From Saprospiraceae bacterium (GTDB lineage: Bacteria > Bacteroidota > Bacteroidia > Chitinophagales > Saprospiraceae): a stretch of 64,000 nt of DNA. The position numbers were made by a program, and so were the translations under genes. Below the pieces are notes generated by a model that was not told the DNA's origin, searched no databases, and was given only the letters and a program-made list of their open reading frames with translations. Of the stretch, positions 1 through 8,568 are shown in pieces. The DNA lies in the NCBI GenBank assembly GCA_022841345.1, contig JALHRR010000007.1:1-64000 (forward strand), read 5' to 3'. Each line of letters starts with the position of its first letter. Position 1 is the first letter of the stretch.

Positions 1-498
1 TAATGAGACGAGATCAGGGAAGTAGTTCACAAAAAGAGAGCAAAGAAATTGTTAATTCAGATTGAGGCATATTGGAAGATTTTCGTGTCCCTTTGTGTGT
101 TTTAGTGGATGAAAAAATAGTCCACGAATGACACGAAAATACACGAATAAGAACACTAAAAAATTTAATTATAAATCAACAGGTGTCTTAATGAGACGAG
201 ATCAGGGAAGTAGTTCACAAAAGGAGAGTAAAGAAATTGTTAATTCAGATTGGGGCATGTTTGAAGATTTTCGTGTCCCTTTGTGTGTTTTCGTGGATGA
301 AAAAATAGTCCACGAATGACACGAAAATTCACGAATAAGAACACTAAATATTTTAATTATAAATCAACAGGTGTCTTAATGAGACGAGATCAGGGAAGTA
401 GTTCACAAAAAGAGAGCAAAGAAATTGTTAATTCAGATTGAGGCATATTGGAAGATTTTCGTGTCCCTTTGTGTGTTTTAGTGGATGAAAAAATAATT
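1..498. repeat. Three tandem copies of a 188-bp repeat with internal hairpin
   Basis: Units begin at 1, 189 and 377 (exact period 188); the third stops matching near 495. Each full unit holds an imperfect inverted repeat (79-140 and 267-328) with outer arms ATTTTCGTGT and ACACGAAAAT and inner arms TGGA/TCCA. The third copy keeps only the left arm. Copies differ by a few substitutions. Short pieces of this kind (CGTGTC...TCGTGGA) are, to my knowledge, widespread intergenic repeats in Bacteroidota. A 63-codon open frame at 128-319 lies inside the repeat and is not considered a gene. The array may begin before the window. Confidence 0.9.
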
Positions 499-531
499 TA
501 ATTCTAATTTAGCCTTTAAATCAACATTCAA

Positions 532-1884
532 ATGCTGGATAGAAGAAAATTTATCAGGAATACAAGTCTTGCAACACTAGGAACCTGGGCAAGCATTGAT
601 GCTTTGAATGCACGTTCGTCCTTATTTAATAATGGTCCTATAAGGATCGGAATCATCGGAACCGGTTTGCGGGGGCGATCTTTGGCAAGTCTTATTTTGA
701 AGCGGGCTGATTGTAAACTGACAGCTTTCTCTGATATTGATCCACTGGCTGTGGCTGAAATGCATAAGCAAATCGAAAAAGCCAGTGCGCCTAAAGCAGT
801 TGCCTATACTGATGATCCCTATGCTTATCGGAAATTACTGGAGTCAAAAGATGTGGATGCTGTCATCATTGCAACTCCCTGGGAATGGCATGCTCCAATG
901 TCCATTGATTCTATGAAAGCAGGGAAGGCTGTGGCATGCGAGGTCAACGGGGCTTTTTCTCTTCAGGAATGTTGGGATATGGTCAGGGCTCATGAGCAAA
1001 CCGGAACTCCATTTATGATACTTGAGAATGTGTGCTACCGGCGGGATGTGATGGCTGTTTTGCATATGCATCGCCAAAATATGTTTGGAGAGATCCTGCA
1101 CTGTGAAGGTGGATATCAGCATGATCTGAGACATGTTAAATTTAATGATGGAAAACAAGCATATGGAGGCGGGGTGGAGTTTGGTGAAAAAGGTTTCTCA
1201 GAGGCGAAATGGAGAACTAATCATTCTGTGCACCGCAACGGAGATCTGTATCCCACTCATGGCATCGGCCCGGTAGCTATGTTTCTGGACCTTGAACGGG
1301 GTAATCGGATGACTTATTTAACATCAATGGCTTCTCCTGCCCGGGGTTTACATGAATATATCGTGAAAAAAGGCGGGGCGGATCATCCAAATGCCAAAGT
1401 CAGGTTTGAGCTGGGTGATGTAGTGACTACTATGATTAAGACTGCCAGCGGAGCCACTATAACTTTGACGCATGATACAAATTTACCGCGTCCATATTCT
1501 TTGGGATTCCGTGTGCAGGGTACAAAAGGTATATGGATGGATGTCAACAAGAGTATTTATCTGGAAGGAATTTCAACATACGAGCAATGGGAAGATGCTA
1601 AAAAGTACTATGAATCCCATGATCATCCGCTTTGGAAAAAGTATGGATCTGATGCACAGGGTGCGGGCCATGGAGGCATGGACTGGTTTGTTGTGAATGA
1701 TTTCATCGAAGCGCTGAAAAACAATTCTCCGATGCCGCTGGATGTTTATGATTATGCTAGCTGGTCAGCTATTACTCCATTAAGTGAACAGTCTATAGCT
1801 CTGGGAAGCGAACCGGTTGTATTTCCTGATTTTTCTGATGGAAAATGGATGAAGAGGAAGAATGTGTTTGCAAATCAGGAATAA
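532..1884 (+). CDS. Gfo/Idh/MocA-fold protein, GH109-type glycosidase
   Basis: 450 aa. The N-terminus (DRRKFIRNTSLATLG) resembles a Tat signal and suggests export. A Rossmann NAD-binding loop GIIGTGLRGRS lies at about 40-50, followed by ATPWEWH (115-120) and the block ENVCYRRDVMAVL (165-177) with GGYQHDLR (193-200), which is typical of glycoside hydrolase family 109. Family members use tightly bound NAD+ to cleave alpha-N-acetylgalactosamine by an oxidation-elimination mechanism; the substrate here is inferred, not shown. Length is normal for the family. It stands alone, just after the 188-bp repeat array. Its TAA stop is the first three bases of a tandem 7-mer repeat. Alternative: a related sugar dehydrogenase of the same fold. 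Confidence 0.85.
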   Translation: MLDRRKFIRNTSLATLGTWASIDALNARSSLFNNGPIRIGIIGTGLRGRSLASLILKRADCKLTAFSDIDPLAVAEMHKQIEKASAPKAVAYTDDPYAYRKLLESKDVDAVIIATPWEWHAPMSIDSMKAGKAVACEVNGAFSLQECWDMVRAHEQTGTPFMILENVCYRRDVMAVLHMHRQNMFGEILHCEGGYQHDLRHVKFNDGKQAYGGGVEFGEKGFSEAKWRTNHSVHRNGDLYPTHGIGPVAMFLDLERGNRMTYLTSMASPARGLHEYIVKKGGADHPNAKVRFELGDVVTTMIKTASGATITLTHDTNLPRPYSLGFRVQGTKGIWMDVNKSIYLEGISTYEQWEDAKKYYESHDHPLWKKYGSDAQGAGHGGMDWFVVNDFIEALKNNSPMPLDVYDYASWSAITPLSEQSIALGSEPVVFPDFSDGKWMKRKNVFANQE

Positions 1885-1968
1885 GGCGTAAGTGGTAAGG
1901 CGTAAGTGAACAGCCGGATGAAGGTGTAAGGTGTTAGTAGTAAGTGATAAGTAGTAAGTGATAAGTAG
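1882..1968 (+). repeat. Heptad repeats with AACAGCC after GH109 gene
   Basis: Four 7-mers (TAAGGCG, TAAGTGG, TAAGGCG, TAAGTGA) run from the stop codon itself to 1909. AACAGCC follows at 1909-1915. A second heptad run (alternating TAAGTGA and TAAGTAG) occupies 1941-1968. The sequence differs from other loci but the 7-base period and the following AACAGCC are shared. Confidence 0.85.
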
Positions 1969-2012
1969 TGAAATGACGACGGGAAATTGTTGCCTGCTGG
2001 TTTTTTGCGCAG

Positions 2013-2130
2013 CCATCACCTTGCAACTTTTGAAGCGAAGCTGAAAAAAGTTGCAAGACATCACCTTTTCGTGGCTAGTCCCACGAAAAGACATCACTTT
2101 TCAAAGCGGAGCTGCAGAAAAACATCACCT
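2013..2130 (+). repeat. Hairpin mosaic 1 with CATCACC linkers
   Basis: Hairpins separated by linkers (A)CATCAC(C/T): one at 2021-2056 with arms TTGCAACTTTT/AAAAAAGTTGCAA, one at 2066-2089 with arms TTTTCGTGG/CCACGAAAA, and a weaker one at 2098-2121 (TTTTC/GAAAA). Linkers lie at 2013-2020, 2058-2065, 2091-2097 and 2122-2129. Related arrays occur at six other places in the window. Orientation follows the upstream gene. Confidence 0.85.
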
Positions 2131-2161
2131 CGCTTCGATAAATTCCTGGAAATAGTTGCAT

Positions 2162-2794
2162 TTACTTAAACAACCCGTGAAGATTGGCGTCTACTCTTTC
2201 TAATATCATACCAAAATCCTCCGGGTTTTTAATGAAGTCAATATCATCAACATCTATGATGAGGAGATTACCATGGGTATAGCCCGCAATCCATTCTTCG
2301 TAGCGTTTGTTGAGTTTTTTTAGATAGTCAAGGCTCATATTGCCTTCATAGTCACGACCGCGTTCATGAATATGTTTAACCAATGTGGGGATACCTGCTC
2401 TAAGATAAATTAACAGATCCGGCGGCTCGATCATTGTAGTCATATTGTCAAACAGATCAATATAATTCTTAAAATCGCGTTCTTCTATCAATCCCATTTC
2501 ATGAAGATTAGGGGCAAAAATATGCGCATCTTCATAAATGGTACGATCCTGGACTACGGTCGCGGAACCTTGTAAAATAGTTTTTAACTGTCGAAATCTG
2601 CTGTTGAGGAAATAAATCTGCAAATTGAATGCCCACCGGCGCATATCATTGTAAAAATCCATCAAATATGGATTGTTGTCAGTATCCTCATAATGGACTT
2701 GCCAGTTGAAATGTTTAGACAGCATGGTGCAGAGAGAAGTCTTTCCGGCACCAATATTTCCTGCAATTCCAATGTATTTGATGGGTTTTTCCAT
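2162..2794 (-). CDS. Deoxynucleoside kinase
   Basis: 210 aa. Walker A loop GNIGAGKTS begins at about residue 12, the expected place for the deoxyadenosine/deoxyguanosine kinase family, followed by the ED motif (YEDTDNNPY) and the lid-region pattern RGRDYEGNMS. It phosphorylates deoxynucleosides in the cytoplasm for nucleotide salvage. Length (about 200-215) is typical. Which nucleoside is preferred cannot be read from the sequence. It is divergently oriented to the ABC ATPase at 2913 with about 120 bases between them, so both promoters must lie there. Its 3' end abuts hairpin mosaic 1. Confidence 0.9.
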   Translation of the reverse strand: MEKPIKYIGIAGNIGAGKTSLCTMLSKHFNWQVHYEDTDNNPYLMDFYNDMRRWAFNLQIYFLNSRFRQLKTILQGSATVVQDRTIYEDAHIFAPNLHEMGLIEERDFKNYIDLFDNMTTMIEPPDLLIYLRAGIPTLVKHIHERGRDYEGNMSLDYLKKLNKRYEEWIAGYTHGNLLIIDVDDIDFIKNPEDFGMILERVDANLHGLFK

Positions 2795-2912
2795 TCGTCA
2801 GTATAGGTTAATTGTCACTTTGAGCGTTAAAACAATGCTAAATATCTAAAAAGTTCTATTTATACAAGGATCATTTTTAATTTCATACTTCAATATCATC
2901 ATAAATAATTAC

Positions 2913-3626
2913 ATGGAAGCGATCATTGAGACGAAAGAATTAAGAAAGGTCTATATTATGGGTATTCAGCAAGTGGAAGCTCTGAAGTCAGTGGACCTGA
3001 AAATTTTCAAAAATGAATATGTAGCCCTGATGGGTCCTTCGGGGTCAGGAAAGTCAACTTTGATGAATCTTTTAGGTTGCCTGGACACTCCATCTTCCGG
3101 TGAATACTTTCTAAATGGCATCAATGTAAGCACTATGGACGATGATGATCTGGCCAGTGTACGGAACAAGCAAATCGGATTTGTTTTTCAAACATTTAAT
3201 TTACTGCCCAGACTTTCCGCTCTGGAGAATGTAGCGCTCCCCCTTGTGTATGCAGGATACAGCAGAAGCGCAAGGCTGGCTAAGGCGAGGGATGTCCTTG
3301 GACAGGTGGGCTTAAGTGATAGGGTAGAGCATAAACCCAACGAACTTTCGGGCGGTCAGAGACAAAGAGTAGCAATAGCAAGAGCCCTGGTAAATGACCC
3401 TGCTATCATCCTCGCAGATGAGCCAACCGGAAATCTGGATTCCAAGACTTCTTTAGAGATCATGGATATTTTTGGGACCTTGCACAAAGCCGGTAATACA
3501 GTAATTCTGGTCACTCACGAGCCTGATATTGCAGAATTTGCTCACCGTACTGTAAAGTTAAGAGATGGACTTATCGAGAGTGATGAAATGAATACACATG
3601 TGGTTGCTTCTGGCGGGAGACACTGA
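2913..3626 (+). CDS. ABC transporter ATP-binding protein, LolD/MacB type
   Basis: 237 aa, a complete ATPase subunit: Walker [10 protein letters not shown] (about 41-49), Q-loop [17 protein letters not shown], signature [15 protein letters not shown] (about 144-158), Walker [14 protein letters not shown], and the switch histidine in LVTHEPD. The [13 protein letters not shown] stretch is typical of the MacB/LolD group, which drives lipoprotein release or export of peptides by a mechanotransmission permease. No FtsX/MacB-like permease gene is next to it, so it is an orphan ATPase here and its partner must be elsewhere. Heptad repeats begin directly after the stop. Confidence 0.9.
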   Translation: MEAIIETKELRKVYIMGIQQVEALKSVDLKIFKNEYVALMGPSGSGKSTLMNLLGCLDTPSSGEYFLNGINVSTMDDDDLASVRNKQIGFVFQTFNLLPRLSALENVALPLVYAGYSRSARLAKARDVLGQVGLSDRVEHKPNELSGGQRQRVAIARALVNDPAIILADEPTGNLDSKTSLEIMDIFGTLHKAGNTVILVTHEPDIAEFAHRTVKLRDGLIESDEMNTHVVASGGRH

Positions 3627-3631
3627 GGAAG

Positions 3632-3836
3632 ATATAAGATATGAGAGATGAGATGAACAGCCGCTAAGAGTTATGAGTTATGAGTTATGAATGATGAGTT
3701 AAACAGCCAAAATACTTCCGTCCATATAAAGGAAATCATGTTAAAGGTTACTGCGTAGAGACGCCATAAATGGCGTCTGGTCAATATACGAAAAGACGGT
3801 TATGAGTGGTGAGTGATGAATGATGAGTGAACAGCC
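3632..3836 (+). repeat. Three heptad arrays each ending in AACAGCC
   Basis: Array 1: ATATAAG, ATATGAG, AGATGAG (3632-3652) then AACAGCC at 3656-3662. Array 2: AGTTATG three times, AATGATG, AGTTAAA (3669-3703) then AACAGCC at 3702-3708. Array 3: GAGTGGT, GAGTGAT, GAATGAT, GAGTGAA (3804-3831) then AACAGCC at 3830-3836. The period is 7 in all three. Confidence 0.85.
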
Positions 3837-3940
3837 AATTAACAGTCATCCAATCAACCAGAATCATGTTAAAAGTTGCTATGTGGATATGCCATGCATG
3901 GCCTCTTGTCTCCAGACAAAGTGCCGGTTATGAGTTATCT
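3734..3940. repeat. Diverged duplicate segment with exchanged hairpins
   Basis: Segments 3734-3808 and 3862-3940 both begin AATCATGTTAAA and end CGGTTATGAGT. In the first copy the middle is a perfect hairpin at 3759-3778 (AGACGCCA, loop TAAA, TGGCGTCT). In the second it is replaced by a GCCATGCATGGC palindrome and a TTGTCT-CC-AGACAA hairpin. The GTAGAGACGCCAT...GGCGTCT type of hairpin is, as I recall, a widespread intergenic repeat in several phyla. Confidence 0.7.
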
Positions 3941-3973
3941 TTTTATTTGTCAAAAACCACTTAGAAGCGAAGC

Positions 3974-4091
3974 ACATCACCTTGCAACTTTTGAAGCGAA
4001 GCTGCAAAAATTAGCAAAATATCACTTAGTCTGGGCTCGTCCCCTGAAAAAACATCACCTTTCAAAGCGTAGCTGCAGAAAAATATCACCG
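3974..4091 (+). repeat. Hairpin mosaic 2, partly decayed
   Basis: Same order as mosaic 1: linker CATCACC (3975-3981), a decayed TTGCAACTTTT hairpin (3982-4017), a decayed linker TATCACT, a decayed second hairpin, linker ACATCACC (4051-4058), a TTTCAAAGCG...GCAGAAAA element and TATCACC (4084-4090). With 3627-3973 this fills the 580-base gap before the next gene; nothing protein-like is visible there. Confidence 0.7.
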
Positions 4092-4175
4092 TACGTAACG
4101 GCCTGTTTTTGACTATTTTTGATCCTTCCTTTCATGCATCGGCACTTCTTTTACAATTTCTAGTTGTTACTTGCT

Positions 4176-4183
4176 TACATTTG
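4176..4183 (+). promoter_or_regulatory. Bacteroidota -7 promoter element
   Basis: TACATTTG matches the TAnnTTTG consensus of the primary sigma factor in Bacteroidota, 26 bases before the chosen ATG of the adenosyltransferase. No clear -33 element was found. No cobalamin riboswitch is evident upstream. Confidence 0.5.
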
Positions 4184-4208
4184 AACTTTCTTAATGAAAT
4201 GTATTCAA

Positions 4209-4760
4209 ATGGCTTTCAAAATATACACTAAAACGGGCGATAAAGGGCAGACTGGGCTTTTTGGCGGTATGCGATTGCCTAAAGATCATATCCGAATTGA
4301 GGCTTATGGGACTGTTGATGAATTAAACAGTTATATTGGATTATTATGTGATCTTATTGAAAATGAGTCCATTAAAGCCGAACTTTTGGAGATTCAGGAT
4401 AGATTATTCACGCTGGCATCTCATTTGGCCGCCCAACCCGGAAAGAAACTAAGTTTGCCCGAATTGTTGGATTCAGATATTATATATCTGGAAGAAGCTA
4501 TAGATAAAATGGACATCGTTATTCCTCCACTGAAGTCATTTATATTACCGGGTGGAGATGCTGTTGCTTCTCATTGCCATATAGCCAGATGCGTTTGCAG
4601 ACGGGCAGAAAGAAGGGTAGTTACATTGGCACAATCAGACGAAGTGCCGGAATTGGTCATTCAATATCTCAATCGATTATCTGATTACCTCTTTACAATG
4701 TCCAGATTTATTTGTCATCTGAAAGGGAAAACGGAAATTCCCTGGGTTCCCCGCAAGTAA
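4209..4760 (+). CDS. Cob(I)yrinic acid a,c-diamide adenosyltransferase, PduO type
   Basis: 183 aa from the ATG at 4209 (MAFKIYTKTGDKGQTGLFGG); an ATG at 4194 would add five residues with no family counterpart. The N-terminal TKTGDKGQTGL and the C-terminal RCVCRRAERRVV and YLNRLSDYLFTMSRF are hallmarks of PduO/MMAB-type ATP:cob(I)alamin adenosyltransferases, which make adenosylcobalamin in the cytoplasm. Length is typical. It is followed after 44 bases by the HD phosphohydrolase and is probably co-transcribed. No other cobalamin gene is in the window, which fits salvage rather than de novo synthesis (inference). Confidence 0.92.
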   Translation: MAFKIYTKTGDKGQTGLFGGMRLPKDHIRIEAYGTVDELNSYIGLLCDLIENESIKAELLEIQDRLFTLASHLAAQPGKKLSLPELLDSDIIYLEEAIDKMDIVIPPLKSFILPGGDAVASHCHIARCVCRRAERRVVTLAQSDEVPELVIQYLNRLSDYLFTMSRFICHLKGKTEIPWVPRK

Positions 4761-4804
4761 TATTTTTGTTCATCATCCTTTGGATCGTATCTTAGCTGGA
4801 GCAT

Positions 4805-6877
4805 ATGAATCTACTCAATGAAATAAATCGAAATCTACCGCCACTACTAAGAGCGATACTTTTTCTGGCGGCCATAATAGCTATCAGCTTTTTCTTTCCG
4901 GTGAATGCCAGTTTTAAGTATGATTTCAAGAAAGGCAGGGTCTGGAAATATGAGGATTTTTATGCCCCGGCTGATTTTCCCATCAGGAAATCGAAAATTG
5001 AAATTGATAGTATTCGGACTAATTTGATGAAGGACTTCATTCCGGTCTTTAATAAAGTGACAGACAGAGATCAGGACGTCATCAGTGCCATGGAAAAACT
5101 GATTAAAGATTCCAATTCCAAATGGGATGAAGCAAGTGCCATTCAGGAGCAACTTCCTGTTCTTTCGAAATTCATCAGCAATCGATTAACACAAATATAT
5201 GATAAGGGGATATTTTTATTTCCTGTGTCATCAGGCCTTCCCGATACGATTAAGGTCATACAGCTGCAGGCAAAAGGTGTTTTATCACTGAAATACATTG
5301 ACCAATTTTATTCACTCAAATCAGCCAGAGATGAGCTGACCTCCGAAGTTCAAAAGAACTTTCCTGATTTGACTGAATTTTGGCAAAGCGAATTGTCCTC
5401 ACTTTTGAGACCAAATATTGAATACAATGCTGTTTTATCTCAGAAAATATTAGATGAAGAGAGCAATTCAATTGTAAAGGCAAGCGGGAAAGTTAACAAA
5501 GGTGAAATCATCATCAGAAAAGGTGCTGTTGTGGATGAAGAAAGCTATCAGCAGCTAATGTCCCTCAAAGAGCGCCATGAATCCCAGGCTTTGGATAAAA
5601 ACAGCAAATGGCAAGTGTATGTAGGGCACCTGTTGTTTTCCATGTTGGTGATGGGACTTTTTTATCTGTATTTAGTCTATAAGGCACCGGAAGTCATCAA
5701 TAGTTTCCGGAAACTTTCCTTCTTCCTGCTTCTGATCGTGCTATTTTCATATATAGTATATGTAGTAGAGAAAAATACATTTATTGGTGTTTACATTGTT
5801 CCAATATGTGTAGTACCTATTGTTATCAAGAATTTCTTTGATGAGAAACTGGCATTTATAACCATCATTATTCTGATTTTAATTGCTTCATTTATTACAA
5901 CTCTTGGGCTTGATTTTGCTTTTCTGATGATACTGGGTGGATTGGTTGCAGTATTGATTGAAACGGAAACAAGGTATTGGGCCGGTTTTTTCTACTCTAT
6001 TTTTCTGATTATTTTTGCATTTTTTATGGGATACCTCTGTATTTCCCTCATAAAAGAAGGCTCATTGGACGCGATCAACTGGAAAAATTACAATTGGTTG
6101 CTGCTGAATGGGGTATTGACGCTGCTTGCTTATCCTATGATTCCGCTGGTAGAGAGAATTTTTGGGTTCACATCTTCTATTACACTCGCAGAACTTAGTG
6201 ACTTAAATAAACCCCTTTTGAAGAAGCTTTCCATACGTGCTCCCGGTACATTTCAACACTCTATCCAGGTTGCAAATATGGCAGAAGCCGCTGCAAATAA
6301 GATTGGGGCCAATGCATTGATGGTGAAAGTTGGAGCATTATATCATGACATCGGAAAGATTAAAAACCCGGGGTTCTTTGTGGAAAATACCGGCGAAAGA
6401 AATCCTCACAACGAACTGGCTCCTCTTGAAAGCGCCAAAATTATCATTGACCATGTAAATGAAGGAGTCCTTATTGCAAAGGAATATAATTTACCTCCCG
6501 TGATCATCGATTTTATCAGAACACACCATGGCACTACGAAAGTTGAATATTTTTATCGGAAGTATCTGGAAAACAATCCCAAAAGCGAGGGTACTGATGC
6601 TCTTTTTACCTATCCGGGACCACGGCCAAGAACGAAGGAGCAAACGCTTCTTATGATTGCAGATTCTCTGGAGGCTGCTTCCCGCTCTATGCAATTCAAT
6701 TCTGCAAAGGATATTGAGCAATTTGTGGATGTAATCATTCAGCAAAAGCTGATCGGCGCTCAATTACAGCATTCTGAACTGAGCTTTGAAGAATTGGAAA
6801 TGGCGAAAAAAATATTTAAGAAAATGCTGAAGAGTATTTATCATGCCAGGATTGAATATCCCAAAAACCTGGACTAA
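4805..6877 (+). CDS. PgpH-like HD phosphohydrolase (c-di-AMP phosphodiesterase)
   Basis: 690 aa membrane protein. One TM helix near residues 16-34 is followed by an extracytoplasmic 7TMR-HDED-type domain (about 45-270), a block of about seven TM helices (about 270-465) and a C-terminal cytoplasmic HD domain: FQHSIQVANMAEAAA (H near 482), the HD pair in LYHDIGKIKNP (about 512-520), and RTHHGTTKVEYFY. This order is that of the 7TMR-HD family, whose characterised member PgpH hydrolyses c-di-AMP to pApA. c-di-AMP as substrate is inferred from the family. Probably in an operon with the adenosyltransferase upstream. Confidence 0.88.
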   Translation: MNLLNEINRNLPPLLRAILFLAAIIAISFFFPVNASFKYDFKKGRVWKYEDFYAPADFPIRKSKIEIDSIRTNLMKDFIPVFNKVTDRDQDVISAMEKLIKDSNSKWDEASAIQEQLPVLSKFISNRLTQIYDKGIFLFPVSSGLPDTIKVIQLQAKGVLSLKYIDQFYSLKSARDELTSEVQKNFPDLTEFWQSELSSLLRPNIEYNAVLSQKILDEESNSIVKASGKVNKGEIIIRKGAVVDEESYQQLMSLKERHESQALDKNSKWQVYVGHLLFSMLVMGLFYLYLVYKAPEVINSFRKLSFFLLLIVLFSYIVYVVEKNTFIGVYIVPICVVPIVIKNFFDEKLAFITIIILILIASFITTLGLDFAFLMILGGLVAVLIETETRYWAGFFYSIFLIIFAFFMGYLCISLIKEGSLDAINWKNYNWLLLNGVLTLLAYPMIPLVERIFGFTSSITLAELSDLNKPLLKKLSIRAPGTFQHSIQVANMAEAAANKIGANALMVKVGALYHDIGKIKNPGFFVENTGERNPHNELAPLESAKIIIDHVNEGVLIAKEYNLPPVIIDFIRTHHGTTKVEYFYRKYLENNPKSEGTDALFTYPGPRPRTKEQTLLMIADSLEAASRSMQFNSAKDIEQFVDVIIQQKLIGAQLQHSELSFEELEMAKKIFKKMLKSIYHARIEYPKNLD

Positions 6878-6912
6878 ATTTTAATACTGAAATTTGTTGA
6901 ATTTCTTTCCTT

Positions 6913-7725
6913 TCAGGAAATGAGGTAAGGGAGATACAAATCAATAGAATGCGATTTGAAGTGCGGGAGGCTGTAACTCACAATAAAGAAGAATCTGTTT
7001 TGTCTCATTCCTTTAAACTCTGTAAATAAAAAAGCTCCCCGGCTATACCGCAATTCCAATTGGATCATATGTTGTCCCGGAAGAGCAAGGAAGGTCCCAA
7101 TCGTAATTGCACCACCAAAATCAGTCTGTTTAATCTCAGCTTTGTGTGTCAACTTTGATTCTGATGGGTCAGCCAATTCTATCAAAACGGGTTTTCCTAA
7201 ATCATGGGTGACTTCAAAATATTCAACTCTCGATCCATTAAAGGAAGACAAATTCAAAATATTCCACTCCAGATAGGGTCCTATTTCCAGATAAAACCGC
7301 TTGAATTGCCCAAAGAATAACCGCGGTGCTGCATAACTTTGGAAATAAATATTGTTGTACAAAAATGCACCATCAACGGTTTCTACGACTTCATTGAATA
7401 CTTTATTTGATTGATACTGGGCAGATTTACGACTTTGAGCAAATGACAAAGCCATTTGGATACCCATATATCTGTTTAGCCTCTGGAAATGACCGACTCC
7501 CGCCTGCCAGCCCATTTTAGTTTTGTATTTCTGAATTTGTTCAGACAGCAGAAATTTATCTGCATTAAGTTCGGTGTGCTTACCTGAAGAGGTGACAGTG
7601 GAATACATGATTCCGGTCTGTACTGACCAAATGCGCGAATAACCCAATTCCTGTGCAGCAGCATTGAATGCGGTTGCAGCAAATAACACAATTAATACAA
7701 GATTACCGGCAGGAATTTTACACAT
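6913..7725 (-). CDS. Outer-membrane beta-barrel protein, unknown function
   Basis: 270 aa with a signal peptide (MCKIPAGNLVLIVLFAATAFNAAAQ) and alternating hydrophobic/polar aromatic-rich strands to the end (for example RFFFIVSYSLPHF), the pattern of small PorT/OmpX-like barrels common in Bacteroidota. No further function can be read. It converges on the HD phosphohydrolase with only 35 bases between, in which a small hairpin (TTTCCT-TTC-AGGAAA, 6906-6920) is the only candidate terminator. Confidence 0.7.
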   Translation of the reverse strand: MCKIPAGNLVLIVLFAATAFNAAAQELGYSRIWSVQTGIMYSTVTSSGKHTELNADKFLLSEQIQKYKTKMGWQAGVGHFQRLNRYMGIQMALSFAQSRKSAQYQSNKVFNEVVETVDGAFLYNNIYFQSYAAPRLFFGQFKRFYLEIGPYLEWNILNLSSFNGSRVEYFEVTHDLGKPVLIELADPSESKLTHKAEIKQTDFGGAITIGTFLALPGQHMIQLELRYSRGAFLFTEFKGMRQNRFFFIVSYSLPHFKSHSIDLYLPYLIS

Positions 7726-7920
7726 CTTTTATTTCTTCGCAATCAAAAGTAATTTTTTCATTTGTAATGTACAAGATATTATTCTTCTAGTTTGATGAGA
7801 CACATATAAATATATTTTTATATTTATCCCTAACTCAATTTACGTCCACACTACGTAGCTCTAATGCGTAAAAATATTTTTCCGATAGTATTATTTTCAG
7901 ATCACATGTTCATAAAATCT

Positions 7921-7928
7921 TATATTTG
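7921..7928 (+). promoter_or_regulatory. -7 promoter element of NlpE-like gene
   Basis: TATATTTG, 22 bases before the ATG at 7951, matches TAnnTTTG. The 225-base divergent intergenic region contains nothing else recognisable. Confidence 0.5.
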
Positions 7929-7950
7929 ACTCTTAAAGTAGAAAAGTTAT

Positions 7951-8403
7951 ATGAAAAAGCTCCTCTTTTTGTATTTAAGCTTGGGCCTTATTGCTTGCGC
8001 ATCTGATACTACTGTGCAGGAAGTAACAAGTAACGAGCAGGAGGAATTAATTATCCCGGACGAAGTTCAGGGGACATACACAGGGGTAGTTCCTTGTGAT
8101 GATTGTGAAGGGATTGAAATTGAATTGATTCTCACATCAGGCAGATATAATATGTCTCTGGTATATCAGGGTAAAAGTGACGAGATTTACCTTGAGGACG
8201 GAACATTTCAAAAAGAGGGAGACCTCATTCAGCTGTTCAGAACAGAATCGACCGGATTGAATAAATTTTTGATAAGACCCGGTAAATTAATATTATTGAA
8301 TAGTGAAGGCATGGAAGAAACTGGTTCTGATAGAGAGAGGTATATATTATATCTGGATGAGGAAGCAGACTTTGACCTGAATCTGGAACAGGAAGAACAA
8401 TAG
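7951..8403 (+). CDS. NlpE-like copper resistance/envelope stress lipoprotein
   Basis: 150 aa. A lipoprotein signal with a lipobox-like LGLIAC places the mature protein at Cys16, anchored in the envelope. The block GTYTGVVPCDDCEGIEIELIL (about 46-66) is the signature of the NlpE N-terminal domain, with the CxxC characteristic of that family. In E. coli NlpE reports lipoprotein and copper or redox stress to Cpx; no such pathway is known for this phylum, so the physiological role is open. The C-terminus is acidic (DEEADFDLNLEQEEQ). Alone in its transcription unit. Confidence 0.8.
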   Translation: MKKLLFLYLSLGLIACASDTTVQEVTSNEQEELIIPDEVQGTYTGVVPCDDCEGIEIELILTSGRYNMSLVYQGKSDEIYLEDGTFQKEGDLIQLFRTESTGLNKFLIRPGKLILLNSEGMEETGSDRERYILYLDEEADFDLNLEQEEQ

Positions 8404-8568
8404 CAATAAATAGATCATTCTGTTATTGTCTTGAATTCAATTAAGTATATGATTTTATTTTTGGATATCGTAAACGGAGAGTATTTTATGAAAAAAAATG
8501 CTCTTTAATCCAGAAATTGTGAACACTTTTGGCTTAGGTTGGTTTGTAATTTTTTGAATTCAACGTGT

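Noticed and set aside
128-319. 63-codon frame in the 188-bp repeat
   Set aside because: It lies wholly inside the repeat, spans the hairpin and is closed by stops in the other copies.
4100-4208. Cobalamin riboswitch before the adenosyltransferase
   Set aside because: The region is only about 110 bases, AT-rich, and lacks a B12-box-like sequence.
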